Assembly (NCBI RefSeq): GCF_035621475.1
Contig: NZ_CP141799.1
Coordinates: 3,150,501-3,214,500 of the forward strand
DNA from: Pseudomonas paeninsulae
Lineage (GTDB): Bacteria > Pseudomonadota > Gammaproteobacteria > Pseudomonadales > Pseudomonadaceae
Length of the DNA stretch: 64,000 bases
Reading direction: 5' to 3'
Numbering within the stretch: the first letter of the stretch is position 1; every line of letters begins with the position of its first letter. The notes beneath the pieces are model-generated. The model saw only the letters and a program-made list of their open reading frames with translations, ran no database searches and was not told where the DNA came from. The position numbers and the translations under genes are program-made. Of this stretch, positions 54,199 through 63,399 are shown piece by piece.

Positions 54199-57003
54199 TC
54201 AGTCGGTTTCACTACGCAGATGGGCGCACAACAGGCCATGCAGGCGGGCCTGATCCAGCGGCTTGGTCAGCAGCGCCTTGAGCCCTTGTTCCAGCACTTC
54301 AGCCTCGACCAGCGCATCGCTGAAACCGGTGTAGAGCACGATCGGCAGATCGGCACGCGCCGCGAGCAAACGGCGGGCCAGTTGCAGCCCGCTAAGCCGG
54401 GGCATGCTCTGGTCGAGGATGATGAAATCCCAGGCATAGGGATCGGTCAGCAGCAGTTCGCTGGCCTGCTCGGCATCGCAGAATAACCGTGCCGACAAAC
54501 CCCAGCCCTCAAGCAGCTCGCCCATGAACTCGACCACCAGTGCATCATCATCGACCACCGCGACCCGGCCCTGTAGCGCACTCCAGCGCAGCGCCTGGGG
54601 CCTAATGGCAGCGCCCTGGAAGGCAGGGCTCAACACCTGGCCGAGCACGGGGATCAGGATACGGAAGGTTGCTCCTGCACATGGTGCACTCTGCAACAGA
54701 ATATGCCCGCCGTACTCATGCACGATACCGTGCACCATCGACAGGCCCATGCCGCTGCCCTGCCCGTTGGCCTTGGTGGAAAAAAACGGTTCGAACATAC
54801 GCGCGCGCACCAGCGGATCGATTCCCGGCCCGCTATCGCTCACGGTGAGCGCCACGAAGCGCCCCTGGACACGTTGCTGGCAGGAGGCGCAGACCGCCGC
54901 TTCGTGTACCTCCAGCCCCAGGCCGACGGATAGCTGACCGACGCGGTCCATGGCATCGCGCGCATTGATACAGAGGTTCATCAGCACCTGCTCCAGTTGC
55001 ACCGGATCCACCCGCACCGGCGGCAGATCCTGGGCCATCTGGGTGTCGAGCTCGACGGTGGCGGGCAGCGTCGACTCCACTAACTTGATAAAGTCACTCA
55101 GCACCACGTCCAGCGCCACCGTCTGCGGCTTGCCTCGACTGCCGCGGCTGAACGTGAGCATTTGCTGAATCAGGTCGCGAGCCTTCTCCGCTGAACGCTG
55201 GACCCGTGCCAGGTACTTGCCGAGCCGCTCGTGCTGCAGCTGTTCGGCCTGTTCCTGGGCCATCACCGTATAACCGAGCATGCTGGTCAGCAGGTTATTG
55301 AAGTCGTGGGCGATACCTCCAGTCAGGTGGCCGATGGCTTCCATGCGCTGGGCCTGGCGTAACTGCTGCTCCAGGCGCACCCGCTCCTCCTCGGCCCGCT
55401 TGCGATCGGTGATGTCACGCAGGTAACAGATAAACCGCGGCCCTTCACCGCCCTGCACCACCGCCAGCGCCAGTTCAGCGGGAAATTCCTGGCCATTGGC
55501 CCGCTGGGCGACCACCTCCATGCGTTTGCCGAGAAAAGTCCCGCTGCCGGTCTCCAGGTAGCGCTCGAAACCCCGTTCATATACCTCGCGAAACCGCTCT
55601 GGAATGATCAGGCCGAGTAGCGAACAACCCAGCACCTGGTCGCCGCGCATACCGAAACACTGCTCGGCCGCCGGATTGAAGACCAGCACCCGCCCCCGCT
55701 CGTCCATGCCAATGAAGCAGTCCAGCGCCGTATCGGCGATCGCCCGGTGTAGCAATTCGCTGGCGCGCAGGGCCTGTTCGGCCTCCTTGCGCTGGGTGAT
55801 CTCGCGGGTAAAGGCGAGAATCCGGTCGACCCCGCCGATGGTCGCGCGCTTGAGCAGCACCTCATCCCAGTGCAGGCTGCCGTCGCAGTTGCGCCGGTGC
55901 CATTCATAGCGTTGCGGCTCGCCAGCCCGGGCGCTGGCCAGGTAAGCGGCCGCCTCCTGGCCGGTGTAGGGCGCATAGCCGGCGCTGAAGTCAGCGATCT
56001 CCAGTTTGAGCATGTCTTCGTAGCTATAGCCGTAGGCCAGGCACGCCTTGGGATTGACGTCGACCAGCGCACCGCTGTGCAGGTCATGGACGAAGATGGC
56101 ATCTTCCGAGCTGTCGAAGATCGCCCGATAGCTGGCCTCGGCCTCCAGCCGCTCGATCTCGGCGGCGGCGCGCACCGAAAAGATCCGCAACACCGATTCG
56201 ATCCGACTGCGGTTGTCCATCGGCCCGCAGCGACCAGCGGCGATCAAGCCCAATGGTCGACCATCACTGGAGAACAGCGGATACCCGGCGTAGCTGTCGA
56301 CGCCAAATGCCAGCAGGCTGTCATCGCTCGGGAAACGCTGCCTTAAGCCGTTGGGAATGAACTGGAAGACCTTGCCGAACACGTCCTGGCACGGCGTTCC
56401 CAGCAGCGGGTAGCTGATATTGCGGTGCAACCGGCCGCCGTAGTACAGGGCCAGGGTAGTCAGGCTCTGGCCATCGGCATTGACCCGGCTGACAAAGGCG
56501 AAGTCGGCCTCCAGCGAGCGCGTCATATAACGCGCGATCGCCTCGAACACCTCGCTGCTGCTGGCCGCAGACACCCCCAATGCGACATGCCCTAGGGCTT
56601 CCTCGAGGTTCTTGCGGGCGCTGATGTCGGTAGAGATACCGCACACCGCAGTCACCCGGCCGGCGGCGTCAAACAGCGGGAACTTGGTCGACAGGTAGGT
56701 GTGCGACTCCCCACCCGCCTGCAAGTGCTCCTCGAACTCCAGCGCCTCGCCACACAGGGCCACCCGCTGGTCGTTGGCCCGCAGCACATCGGCCACCGGC
56801 GTCGGCAAAAGCTCATGGTCGGTGCGCCCGAGTACCGCTTCGGCCTGTAGCTGTAACAGCTGTTCGAAGGCGCGGTTGACCAACTGCAAGCGGCCGTGCA
56901 GATCTTTCACATAGATCACCGCGCTGCTGTTGTCGACGATCTGGCGCAGTTGATGCTCCACCGCACTGCTGCTGGCGGCAGGGGTCGGCATTGGCTGGTT
57001 CAC
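54199..57003 (-). CDS. Soluble hybrid histidine kinase with PAS and GAF sensor domains
   Basis: The 934-residue protein starts at a GTG (57003) with GGGAGG upstream and has no membrane segment. Domains in order: PAS near 15-135 ([20 protein letters not shown]), GAF near 150-295 ([22 protein letters not shown]), PAS near 300-415, PAS near 420-545, HisKA with His566 in [17 protein letters not shown], HATPase ([31 protein letters not shown]) and a receiver with Asp864 in [13 protein letters not shown]. It senses a cytoplasmic signal. The OmpR-type regulator gene lies 149 bases upstream on the same strand and may be its partner. Confidence 0.93.
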   Translation of the reverse strand: MNQPMPTPAASSSAVEHQLRQIVDNSSAVIYVKDLHGRLQLVNRAFEQLLQLQAEAVLGRTDHELLPTPVADVLRANDQRVALCGEALEFEEHLQAGGESHTYLSTKFPLFDAAGRVTAVCGISTDISARKNLEEALGHVALGVSAASSSEVFEAIARYMTRSLEADFAFVSRVNADGQSLTTLALYYGGRLHRNISYPLLGTPCQDVFGKVFQFIPNGLRQRFPSDDSLLAFGVDSYAGYPLFSSDGRPLGLIAAGRCGPMDNRSRIESVLRIFSVRAAAEIERLEAEASYRAIFDSSEDAIFVHDLHSGALVDVNPKACLAYGYSYEDMLKLEIADFSAGYAPYTGQEAAAYLASARAGEPQRYEWHRRNCDGSLHWDEVLLKRATIGGVDRILAFTREITQRKEAEQALRASELLHRAIADTALDCFIGMDERGRVLVFNPAAEQCFGMRGDQVLGCSLLGLIIPERFREVYERGFERYLETGSGTFLGKRMEVVAQRANGQEFPAELALAVVQGGEGPRFICYLRDITDRKRAEEERVRLEQQLRQAQRMEAIGHLTGGIAHDFNNLLTSMLGYTVMAQEQAEQLQHERLGKYLARVQRSAEKARDLIQQMLTFSRGSRGKPQTVALDVVLSDFIKLVESTLPATVELDTQMAQDLPPVRVDPVQLEQVLMNLCINARDAMDRVGQLSVGLGLEVHEAAVCASCQQRVQGRFVALTVSDSGPGIDPLVRARMFEPFFSTKANGQGSGMGLSMVHGIVHEYGGHILLQSAPCAGATFRILIPVLGQVLSPAFQGAAIRPQALRWSALQGRVAVVDDDALVVEFMGELLEGWGLSARLFCDAEQASELLLTDPYAWDFIILDQSMPRLSGLQLARRLLAARADLPIVLYTGFSDALVEAEVLEQGLKALLTKPLDQARLHGLLCAHLRSETD

Positions 57004-57152
57004 GCAGGTATCCTCCCGAAACGGCAGTCAACCCAGAGTATAGAAGCCGCCCCACGGCCTTAGCGCGCCGACAACCCAGGTGAAACAATTGAAACAAACA
57101 CGCCGATCGGCGTGCCTGAACCCGCAGCGGGTGACTGCAGACGGTCGCGAGT

Positions 57153-57866
57153 TCAATCGCCCGGCACGAACATATAACCGACACCGCGTAGCGTGCGGAT
57201 GATCTGCGGTTTGTTCGGGTCCAACTCAAGTTTGCGGCGCAAGCGGGCGATGCGGATGTCGATGGAGCGATCGAATGGATTCCAGTCACGATGCTGGGTC
57301 AGGTTGAGCAGCTGATCGCGCGACAGCGGCCGGTTCGGCCGCTGGGCGAAGGCCTGCAGCAGGTCGAACTCCATCGCAGTCAGGGGAATCTCGCTGCCAG
57401 CGCCATCGAATAGCTGACGGCGCTCAAGGTCCAGCCGGCAGTTTCCTAGCTGCAGGGTACGAGACCCGTCCTCGGCTGCCGCTGCCGGCGTGGCGCGCCG
57501 GTAGCGGCGCAACACGGTTTTCACCCGTGCCAGCAGCTCGCGTGGATCGAAGGGCTTGGCCAGGTAATCGTCGGCGCCCACCTCCAGACCAATGATGCGA
57601 TCGAGCGCACTGCCGGCCCCGGAAATCATGATCACTGGCAAGTCGTGGTGTTCACGCAGAAAGCGCGCCAGGCTCAGGCCGTCCTCCCCCGGCAGGCCGA
57701 CATCCAACAGCACTACATCGGGCAGTTGGCGCTCAAGTTCCGCACGCAGTTGCACGCTATCCGCGACAACGTCCACCTGGTAACCGTGGCCACCGAGATA
57801 GTCCAGCAGCAACTGACGCACCTCGGCGTCATCGTCCACCACCAGGACCCGGATCGGGTCGGCCAT
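57153..57866 (-). CDS. OmpR family response regulator
   Basis: The 237-residue regulator has the receiver domain with DDD (11-13), Asp55 in VVLLDVGLPGEDG, and Lys in ADDYLAKPFDPRELLARV. The winged-helix domain has LTAMEFDLLQAFAQRPNRPLSRDQLLNLT and the recognition helix region DRSIDIRIARLRRKLE, then IRTLRGVGYMF. It is a DNA-binding transcription regulator. No membrane sensor of the EnvZ type is adjacent; the nearby soluble hybrid kinase is the candidate partner, perhaps through its receiver. Its target genes are unknown. Confidence 0.93.
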   Translation of the reverse strand: MADPIRVLVVDDDAEVRQLLLDYLGGHGYQVDVVADSVQLRAELERQLPDVVLLDVGLPGEDGLSLARFLREHHDLPVIMISGAGSALDRIIGLEVGADDYLAKPFDPRELLARVKTVLRRYRRATPAAAAEDGSRTLQLGNCRLDLERRQLFDGAGSEIPLTAMEFDLLQAFAQRPNRPLSRDQLLNLTQHRDWNPFDRSIDIRIARLRRKLELDPNKPQIIRTLRGVGYMFVPGD

Positions 57867-57924
57867 TGCACTGTCCCCGTCTCATCCACACTCAGGGACT
57901 ATAGCTCGCGGCCACAGCCCACAC

Positions 57925-57957
57925 ATGACAAGGCCGCCGAGTGGGCGCCCTTGTCAT
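57925..57957 (-). terminator. Hairpin after the third chemoreceptor gene
   Basis: ATGACAAGG and CCTTGTCAT pair perfectly with further GC pairing inside. It follows the stop of the chemoreceptor gene read leftward. No T-run is seen, so termination strength is uncertain. Confidence 0.45.
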
Positions 57958-57986
57958 TGCAGCTGGGAGTGTTCAAGCGTCGGAGC

Positions 57987-59612
57987 TTAGACGGAGAAGC
58001 GCGCCACCAGCGTATTCAGGTCCACCGCCAGTCGCGACAACTCCTGACTGGAAGCGCTGGTCTGGTTGGCCCCGGCCGAGGTCTGTATAGACAGATCACG
58101 AATGTTCACCAGATTGCGATCCACTTCACGGGCGACCTGGGCCTGCTCTTCGGAGGCGCTGGCAATTACCAGGTTGCGCTCGCTGATCTGGCCGATGGCT
58201 ACAGCGATCTCATCCAGCGCCTTACCGGCCGCACGGGCCACCTCCAGGGTGTCACGCGCACGCCCATTACTGCTCTGCATGGCCGCGACTGCCTTGTCCG
58301 TACCTTGCTGAATGCCGCTGACCATCTGCTCGATTTCCTGGGTCGACTGCTGGGTACGATGAGCCAACGCCCGCACCTCGTCCGCCACCACGGCGAAACC
58401 CCGCCCGGCATCGCCGGCCCGCGCCGCCTCGATCGCGGCATTCAACGCCAGCAGGTTGGTCTGTTCGGCAATCGAACGAATCACATCCAGCACCTTGCTG
58501 ATATCGCGCACCTTGCCCGCCAGATGCTCGACGTCGCCGGCGGTGGTGGTCACCTCTTGGGCCAGTTGGCCAATGGCATCGACAGTCTTGATCACCTGCT
58601 CCCGGCCGTGACGGGCGATCAGATCGGATTCGCGCGAGGCTTCGGAGGTGGTCACCGCGTTGCGCGCGACCTCATCCACCGCGGCAGTCATCTCATTCAC
58701 CGCCGTGGCGGCTTGTTCGATCTCATTGCTTTGCTGGTGCAGGCCACGGGTGGCGTCTTCGGTCACGGTGCTGAGCTCCTCCGAGGCGGAAGCCAATTGG
58801 TTTGAAGAATCGGAGATGCCTTGAATGGTCGTGCGCAGGCTCTGTTGCATGTTCTTCAGCGCGGTGAGCAAACGCGCCGGCTCGTCCTGACCCTCGACCT
58901 GAATATTCTGGGTCAGGTTGCCGGCGGCTATCACTTCGGCCACTTTCACGGCTTCGTTCAAGGGTGTGACGATACTGCGGGTGAACAGCAGCGCCAGCGC
59001 GATGGTCGCCAGCGCCGCTAACGCTATGGCAACTATGACCCCATTGCGCGCCGTCTCGAATGCCTGATGAGTGTGCAAGGTAGCAATCTTGGCGCCCTTA
59101 CCATTGAATGCAACCAACTCATCCAAGGCGCTGACCATCTCATCCCCTTGTGCTTGCATGGCGCCTGAGACCAAGACCTGGGCTTCAGCCAATTCATTAC
59201 GCCGGTTCAGTTCTATGACCTTATCCTGCTCCCTCAGATATAGATCTTTAGCCCGCACAAAAGTACCAGTGAGCGACTTTTCTTCGGGACTGTCGGCGGT
59301 GAGCTCGAAGGTAGACACTGCCTTGCTAAGTTCGCCGCGCAATTCTTCCGCCCGCTTATAGTCCTTCTCGTTCAGCGCGGTCTCACGCTGCAACAGCAGA
59401 CGTACCGACACGGTGCGCAAGCGCAGAAAGTTCTGACTGACCTGATTCAACGCCACAATACTGGGCAACCAGTTTTCATCGACCTCGGCAGACTGCTTGC
59501 GCATTTCCGACATCTGCAGCAAGGCGAAGCCGCCCAGAATAAACACCAGCAAAGCAACCACAGCAAAACTAAGCGCCGCCCGGGGGGCGATATTCAGGTT
59601 ACGCAGCGTCAT
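57987..59612 (-). CDS. Methyl-accepting chemotaxis protein with four-helix-bundle sensor
   Basis: From the ATG at 59612 (GGGAG upstream) the protein has 541 residues. TM1 ([20 protein letters not shown]) is near 12-31. The periplasmic part of about 155 residues contains [29 protein letters not shown] and [19 protein letters not shown], which fits the 4HB_MCP (Tar-like) four-helix bundle. TM2 is near 190, then HAMP ([26 protein letters not shown]) and the signalling tip [20 protein letters not shown] with [17 protein letters not shown]. The ligand is unknown. No sigma-28 promoter was recognised upstream. Confidence 0.92.
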   Translation of the reverse strand: MTLRNLNIAPRAALSFAVVALLVFILGGFALLQMSEMRKQSAEVDENWLPSIVALNQVSQNFLRLRTVSVRLLLQRETALNEKDYKRAEELRGELSKAVSTFELTADSPEEKSLTGTFVRAKDLYLREQDKVIELNRRNELAEAQVLVSGAMQAQGDEMVSALDELVAFNGKGAKIATLHTHQAFETARNGVIVAIALAALATIALALLFTRSIVTPLNEAVKVAEVIAAGNLTQNIQVEGQDEPARLLTALKNMQQSLRTTIQGISDSSNQLASASEELSTVTEDATRGLHQQSNEIEQAATAVNEMTAAVDEVARNAVTTSEASRESDLIARHGREQVIKTVDAIGQLAQEVTTTAGDVEHLAGKVRDISKVLDVIRSIAEQTNLLALNAAIEAARAGDAGRGFAVVADEVRALAHRTQQSTQEIEQMVSGIQQGTDKAVAAMQSSNGRARDTLEVARAAGKALDEIAVAIGQISERNLVIASASEEQAQVAREVDRNLVNIRDLSIQTSAGANQTSASSQELSRLAVDLNTLVARFSV

Positions 59613-59751
59613 CTTGAAGCTCCCTAAAAGGCTCCCGTTGTGGGCCGAAACGGCCAACAGCCAGGCGCCCAAGCACTGTTGTGAGTGCAACACTGAACTG
59701 CACTCTAGCTGCAGTATCAGCACTTAGCTGCTTCTTGCTGAGGGGTGCTCA

Positions 59752-59787
59752 AAAAAAATCCCAAGCCATTGACTGGCTTGGGATTTT
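59752..59787 (-). terminator. Terminator of the DUF3859 gene
   Basis: On the minus strand AATCCCAAGCCA and TGGCTTGGGATT pair perfectly, followed by TTTTTT. It lies just after the DUF3859 stop and separates it from the chemoreceptor promoter region. Confidence 0.85.
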
Positions 59788-59801
59788 CATCGGTAAAAAC
59801 C

Positions 59802-60266
59802 TCAGCGTACGTCGAAACGCTGCTCCACCAGCTTACGGTCCCCTTGAAACACCATCAGTCGCCACTCCCCCGGCACCACTTCATAGGCCTCGGTGAACTC
59901 GAAGGCCATAACTTCCTGAGCCACTCCCGACGTCAGTTTCTGCATCACCTCAAACTTGTCATGCCGAAGTCCATCGGGGGTGATCACGCCAGGGGTGAGG
60001 TAGAGCAATGTCAGAGGAGTGTCGCCCGCGCGCTTGCCCAGCAAGTTGTAGCGCAGGCCAAACTTGCTGCCGAGTTTGGCCGGGATCACCGCAGTGCGCT
60101 CGATCTGCTGGTTGCTGCGGGTCAGCACCCGTTCGCCCGGTTTGAAGTCCTCGTATTGGCTGGCGAAGATGCCGTATTCCACCGGCCCCTCGACCCGTAC
60201 CTCGGCCTGTACCAGACCGGTCATCAGCAAGAGTGCGGCCAGCGCACTGAAACGGGCGTATTGCAT
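59802..60266 (-). CDS. DUF3859 domain-containing exported protein
   Basis: The 154-residue product has a signal peptide ending in QAE (MQYARFSALAALLLMTGLVQ). The mature part matches DUF3859: VRVEGPVEYGIFASQYEDFKPGERV, IPAKLGSKFGLRYNL and TEAYEVVPGEWRLMVFQGDRKLVEQRFDV, an immunoglobulin-like beta fold by prediction. Function is unknown. It forms its own transcription unit with a clear terminator. Confidence 0.87.
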   Translation of the reverse strand: MQYARFSALAALLLMTGLVQAEVRVEGPVEYGIFASQYEDFKPGERVLTRSNQQIERTAVIPAKLGSKFGLRYNLLGKRAGDTPLTLLYLTPGVITPDGLRHDKFEVMQKLTSGVAQEVMAFEFTEAYEVVPGEWRLMVFQGDRKLVEQRFDVR

Positions 60267-60331
60267 GTCGCGCTCCTTGTTTGGGATGGCGCGAGCCTAT
60301 GACACCCTTGTGACAGGCGAATGACAAGCTG

Positions 60332-61354
60332 CTACTCGTCATTCGCCTCCCCTGCCTTACGCGGCAGTATGGCGAGGAAGTTGTCCTGCGCGACCTTGTG
60401 CGCCACCTCAGCGGGCAACGCATCGAGGAACGGTTCGAACCCCTGCATGAGTTCGCCCACGCTGTCGAAACGGCCGACCACGTCGGAGCCGAGCATGAAC
60501 CGTTCTGGATAGCGCCTGACCAGTTTCAGCCAGTCCGGGTCGGGCGCGCCCTGCTCATCCAGCAGATAGGGGCGGAGCATGCTCCAGGACAGATCGATAT
60601 ACAGGTTCGGGTAGGCTTCGAGCATGCGCTCGAGGGTCGGCAAGAGGAAATCCAGCTTGTCCTGATGCCGATGTAGTTCCAGGCTGGTGCCGGCATGTGC
60701 CCAGATAAAGCGCACATGCGGATGATTGCGCAGCGGCGCCTCCATTTCCGCCAAGTACAACGGGTTGCGCTCACGCTTGGAGGTGATGTTGGAATGCAGC
60801 ATCACCGGCAAATCGTACTCGGCGGCCAGGTGAAAGACCCGCGCCAGCGCCTCGTTGTCGGCCTGCGGCGCATCGCCTTGGATCAGCGCAGTCAGATCGT
60901 CGTGCCGGGTGAATACCTCACCGATCCCCTGCCATAAGCCCGGATCCATTTCGAGCGTGCGCCGAATATGCGCATCGGCGTTCTTGTCGTTGGGGTTGAA
61001 GCCGGACAGGAAGGGGTGAAAGCGCCTGCGCTGCTCGGCCGGCACCTGCTTGTAGGCATGCGCGATCAATGCATCAGTGCCGCTATACCAATAGGCATGG
61101 GCATCGTCTCCGGCGTAGTAGCGCGGGCGCTTGGGTTCATTCTCGTCCCATTTCTTCGCCACCGGGATACCCGACAGCATCACATGCTCGACGTTGGCCT
61201 CGGCCATGCGCTTGAGCAGTTTGTCCATACCGGCGCTTTCCTGGAAAAAGTCGACGTAATGCAAATGGGCATCGCTGTAGCGATAATCGCGGGAATGCGC
61301 ACTGCTCGCGGCCAGTGCGAGGAACAGAATCAAGCTCGAACGTAGAAGATGCAA
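60332..61354 (-). CDS. Exported amidohydrolase (Amidohydrolase_2 family)
   Basis: The 340-residue protein has a signal peptide (MHLLRSSLILFLALAASSAH). The metal-binding TIM barrel has SDAHLHYVDF near the mature N-terminus (HxH), the LPVMLHSN strand, FIWAHAGTS and MLGSDVVGRFDS at the end, consistent with the ACMSD/amidohydrolase_2 pattern. A periplasmic location is unusual for this group, whose relatives are mostly cytoplasmic. Substrate is unknown. The tail contains PRKAGEANDE. Confidence 0.85.
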   Translation of the reverse strand: MHLLRSSLILFLALAASSAHSRDYRYSDAHLHYVDFFQESAGMDKLLKRMAEANVEHVMLSGIPVAKKWDENEPKRPRYYAGDDAHAYWYSGTDALIAHAYKQVPAEQRRRFHPFLSGFNPNDKNADAHIRRTLEMDPGLWQGIGEVFTRHDDLTALIQGDAPQADNEALARVFHLAAEYDLPVMLHSNITSKRERNPLYLAEMEAPLRNHPHVRFIWAHAGTSLELHRHQDKLDFLLPTLERMLEAYPNLYIDLSWSMLRPYLLDEQGAPDPDWLKLVRRYPERFMLGSDVVGRFDSVGELMQGFEPFLDALPAEVAHKVAQDNFLAILPRKAGEANDE

Positions 61355-61460
61355 AGCGGTGTCCTCCTGACAGCATGGGCTGGGTAGACCCAGCAGATGC
61401 CCGGCAAGTTCAGCGAGCCCACTGGCGCGGGCAACGACATCAGGGTGAAGAGTCCGGGCC

Positions 61461-61482
61461 TATCGTTGTTCGGTCAACGATA
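61461..61482. promoter_or_regulatory. Inverted repeat in the amidohydrolase/pirin gap
   Basis: TATCGTTG and CAACGATA are perfect arms around TTCGGT, in the 224-base gap between divergent genes. Size and position fit an operator or a small hairpin; no regulator is adjacent. Confidence 0.35.
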
Positions 61483-61578
61483 ACGGCCACACCAGTGTTA
61501 CGCGCTGCTGGCACTGGTGTGCAACTGCTGCGATGGCCTAGGCTGGCTGCTTAACCATATTCCCTCCCCGGAGTCGCC

Positions 61579-62457
61579 ATGAGCGCTAACCGCAACGCAA
61601 CCGGCCTGCTGCTGATCCAGCCGCGCCAGGAGGATGTCGGCGGCCAGCCGATCCTGCGCCCACTGCCATCGGCCAAATGCCGCAGCGTCGGCCCCTGCGT
61701 ATTCTTCGACCATATCCTTGAGCAGGACTATCCGCCCGGCCGGGGCCTGAACATCGAGCAGCACCCGCATATCGGCCTGTCCACCCTCACTTACCTGTTC
61801 GAGGGCCAACTGCAGCACAAGGACAGCCTCGGCTCGGATCAACTGCTCAAGCCTGGCGAAGTCAGCTGGATGACCGCCGGCCGCGCGGTGGCGCATATCG
61901 AGCGCACGCCGGCCACGTTACAAAAAAGCGGCTCGCGCCTGCATGGCCTGCAAATCTGGTTGGCGCTGCCCGCAGCTGACGAGTAAGGCGAACCCAGCTA
62001 CAGCCATCACCCGGCCAGCAATTTGCCGCGCAGCGAAGCCATGGGTGTGCAAATTTGCCTGATCGCCGGCACTGGTTTCTGCCTGGAGTCGCCCGTGCCG
62101 GTAAGCTCGCCAACGTTGTACGCCGAGCTAAAATTGGCCGCCGGGGCCAGCCTGGTTATTCCCGCCGACCATCCGGAACGGGCCCTGTACCTGATCGATG
62201 GTGAAGCGTTGTTGGACGATCAAGCGCTGCCGCGGCGTGGCCTGGCGATATTGCCCGAGGGCGAAGCTTTCACCCTCAGCGCCTGCGGCGAGAGCCACCT
62301 GGTGCTGATCGGCGGCCAATCCCTGGGACCGCGGCGGATCAACTGGAACTTCGTCGCCAGCGACCCGGCGCTTATCGAGCAAGCCCGTGAGCGCTGGAAA
62401 AACAACGACTGGCCCAAGGTGCCGGGAGAAACCTCGCGCATCGAACTGCCGCGCTAA
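61579..62457 (+). pseudogene. Pirin family protein gene interrupted by an in-frame stop codon
   Basis: The first part (61579-61986, 135 residues) has the pirin N-terminal cupin: PLPSAKCRSVGPCVFFDHILEQDY, the metal-binding HPHIGLSTLTYLFEGQLQHKDS and HGLQIWLALP. It stops at TAA (61984-61986). Reading on in the same frame continues the family sequence at once: GEPSYSHHPASNLPRSEAMG, the C-terminal cupin with SPTLYAELKLAAGASLVI and the ending SLGPRRINWNFVASDPALIE. No frameshift occurs. Total length (about 292 codons) fits an intact pirin. So a single nonsense change splits one gene. It could be a sequencing error or recent loss; two short proteins may still be made. Confidence 0.8.
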
Positions 62458-62510
62458 CCGTGGCGAAGGCGCCAGCGTCCTTTACCTTGGCGCCGTCGTT
62501 AGCGCGCCTG

Positions 62511-63296
62511 TCACTGCGCCGCGAACACCTCGTCGAACAGCTGGTTCATGGCCTTGTAGGCCCGTGCCGCCACCTGTGGATGGTACTCGTTGCGCCCCGG
62601 CACATTGGCCTGCGGGTTGGTGAAGGAATGCACCGCACCGCCATAGCTGATCAGTTGCCAATCGGTGCTCGCCGCTTTCATCTCGGCGATGAAGCCCTCG
62701 ACTTGCTTCGGCGGTACCGATGGATCGTCGGCACCGTGCAGCACCAGCACCGGCGCCTTGATGTTCTGCGCATCGAGCGGATTCGGCGTATCCAGGTTGC
62801 CATGGAAGGACACGAAGCCTTGCAGATCGGCGCCCGAGCGGGCCAGTTCGAGCACCGCGCCGCCGCCGAAGCAGAAGCCGATGGCGCCCAGCTTGCCGGC
62901 ATCCAAGGCGACCTGGGCCGCTTGCGCCTTGAGCACCTCGACCGCAGCCTGGGCGCGTTTGCGCATCAAGGCCCGGTCGCCGCGTACCGCACCGGCTGCT
63001 GCTCCCGCTTCCTCGGCGTTGGCCGGGCGCACCGCCTTGCCGTACATATCGGCCATGAACAGCACGTACTTATCACCGGCAATCAGCTCGGCCTGCTTCG
63101 CCGAGTTCTCGGTCACCCCCAGCCAATCCGGCACCATCATCAAGCCAGGCCGGGGCGTCGTCACCGCATCGTCATAGATCAGCATGCCCTCGAAGGCTTC
63201 ACCGTCGATCTGGTAAGGCACGGGTTTGACCACTACTGCGGCCTCGGCGAGGCCGACCAGACCAGCCAGTGCCACAGGTATAAGTGATGTGTTCAT
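62511..63296 (-). CDS. Exported dienelactone hydrolase family protein
   Basis: From the ATG at 63296 (AGGAG upstream) the protein has 261 residues. Residues 1-20 look like a signal peptide (MNTSLIPVALAGLVGLAEAA). The nucleophile is Cys142 in LGAIGFCFGGGAVLEL, with the acid in VLVLHGADDPSVPP and the His in GGAVHSFTNP, the Cys-Asp-His triad of dienelactone hydrolases. True dienelactone hydrolase cleaves dienelactone in chlorocatechol degradation; members of this exported subgroup have unknown substrates. It lies next to htpG, an order also remembered from P. aeruginosa. Confidence 0.87.
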   Translation of the reverse strand: MNTSLIPVALAGLVGLAEAAVVVKPVPYQIDGEAFEGMLIYDDAVTTPRPGLMMVPDWLGVTENSAKQAELIAGDKYVLFMADMYGKAVRPANAEEAGAAAGAVRGDRALMRKRAQAAVEVLKAQAAQVALDAGKLGAIGFCFGGGAVLELARSGADLQGFVSFHGNLDTPNPLDAQNIKAPVLVLHGADDPSVPPKQVEGFIAEMKAASTDWQLISYGGAVHSFTNPQANVPGRNEYHPQVAARAYKAMNQLFDEVFAAQ

Positions 63297-63356
63297 CGAG
63301 TTGCTCCTGTTCAGTGGGTCACCCTCAAACAGTAGCGTCTGCCGCCGCGCAACCAA

Positions 63357-63386
63357 GAAAAAAGCCCGCTAAAGCGGGCTTTTTTC
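63357..63386. terminator. Bidirectional terminator after htpG
   Basis: AAAAAAGCCCGC-TAAA-GCGGGCTTTTTT is a perfect stem with A- and T-runs on both sides. It ends the leftward htpG transcript and lies upstream of the dienelactone hydrolase gene. Confidence 0.9.
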
Positions 63387-63399
63387 ATTGCTACAGGTA

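Noticed and set aside
57645..58805. 386-codon plus-strand open frame across the response regulator and chemoreceptor
   Set aside because: It lies antisense to two well-supported genes and the translation is His/Leu/Gly-rich without any family feature.
60430..60446. tRNA T-loop-like GGTTCGAACCCC
   Set aside because: It lies inside the coding sequence of the amidohydrolase, with no tRNA structure around it.
61984..61986. Stop-codon recoding (selenocysteine) at the pirin break, suggested by nearby selD
   Set aside because: The codon is TAA, not TGA; no selenocysteine element is seen and the position is not a catalytic residue.
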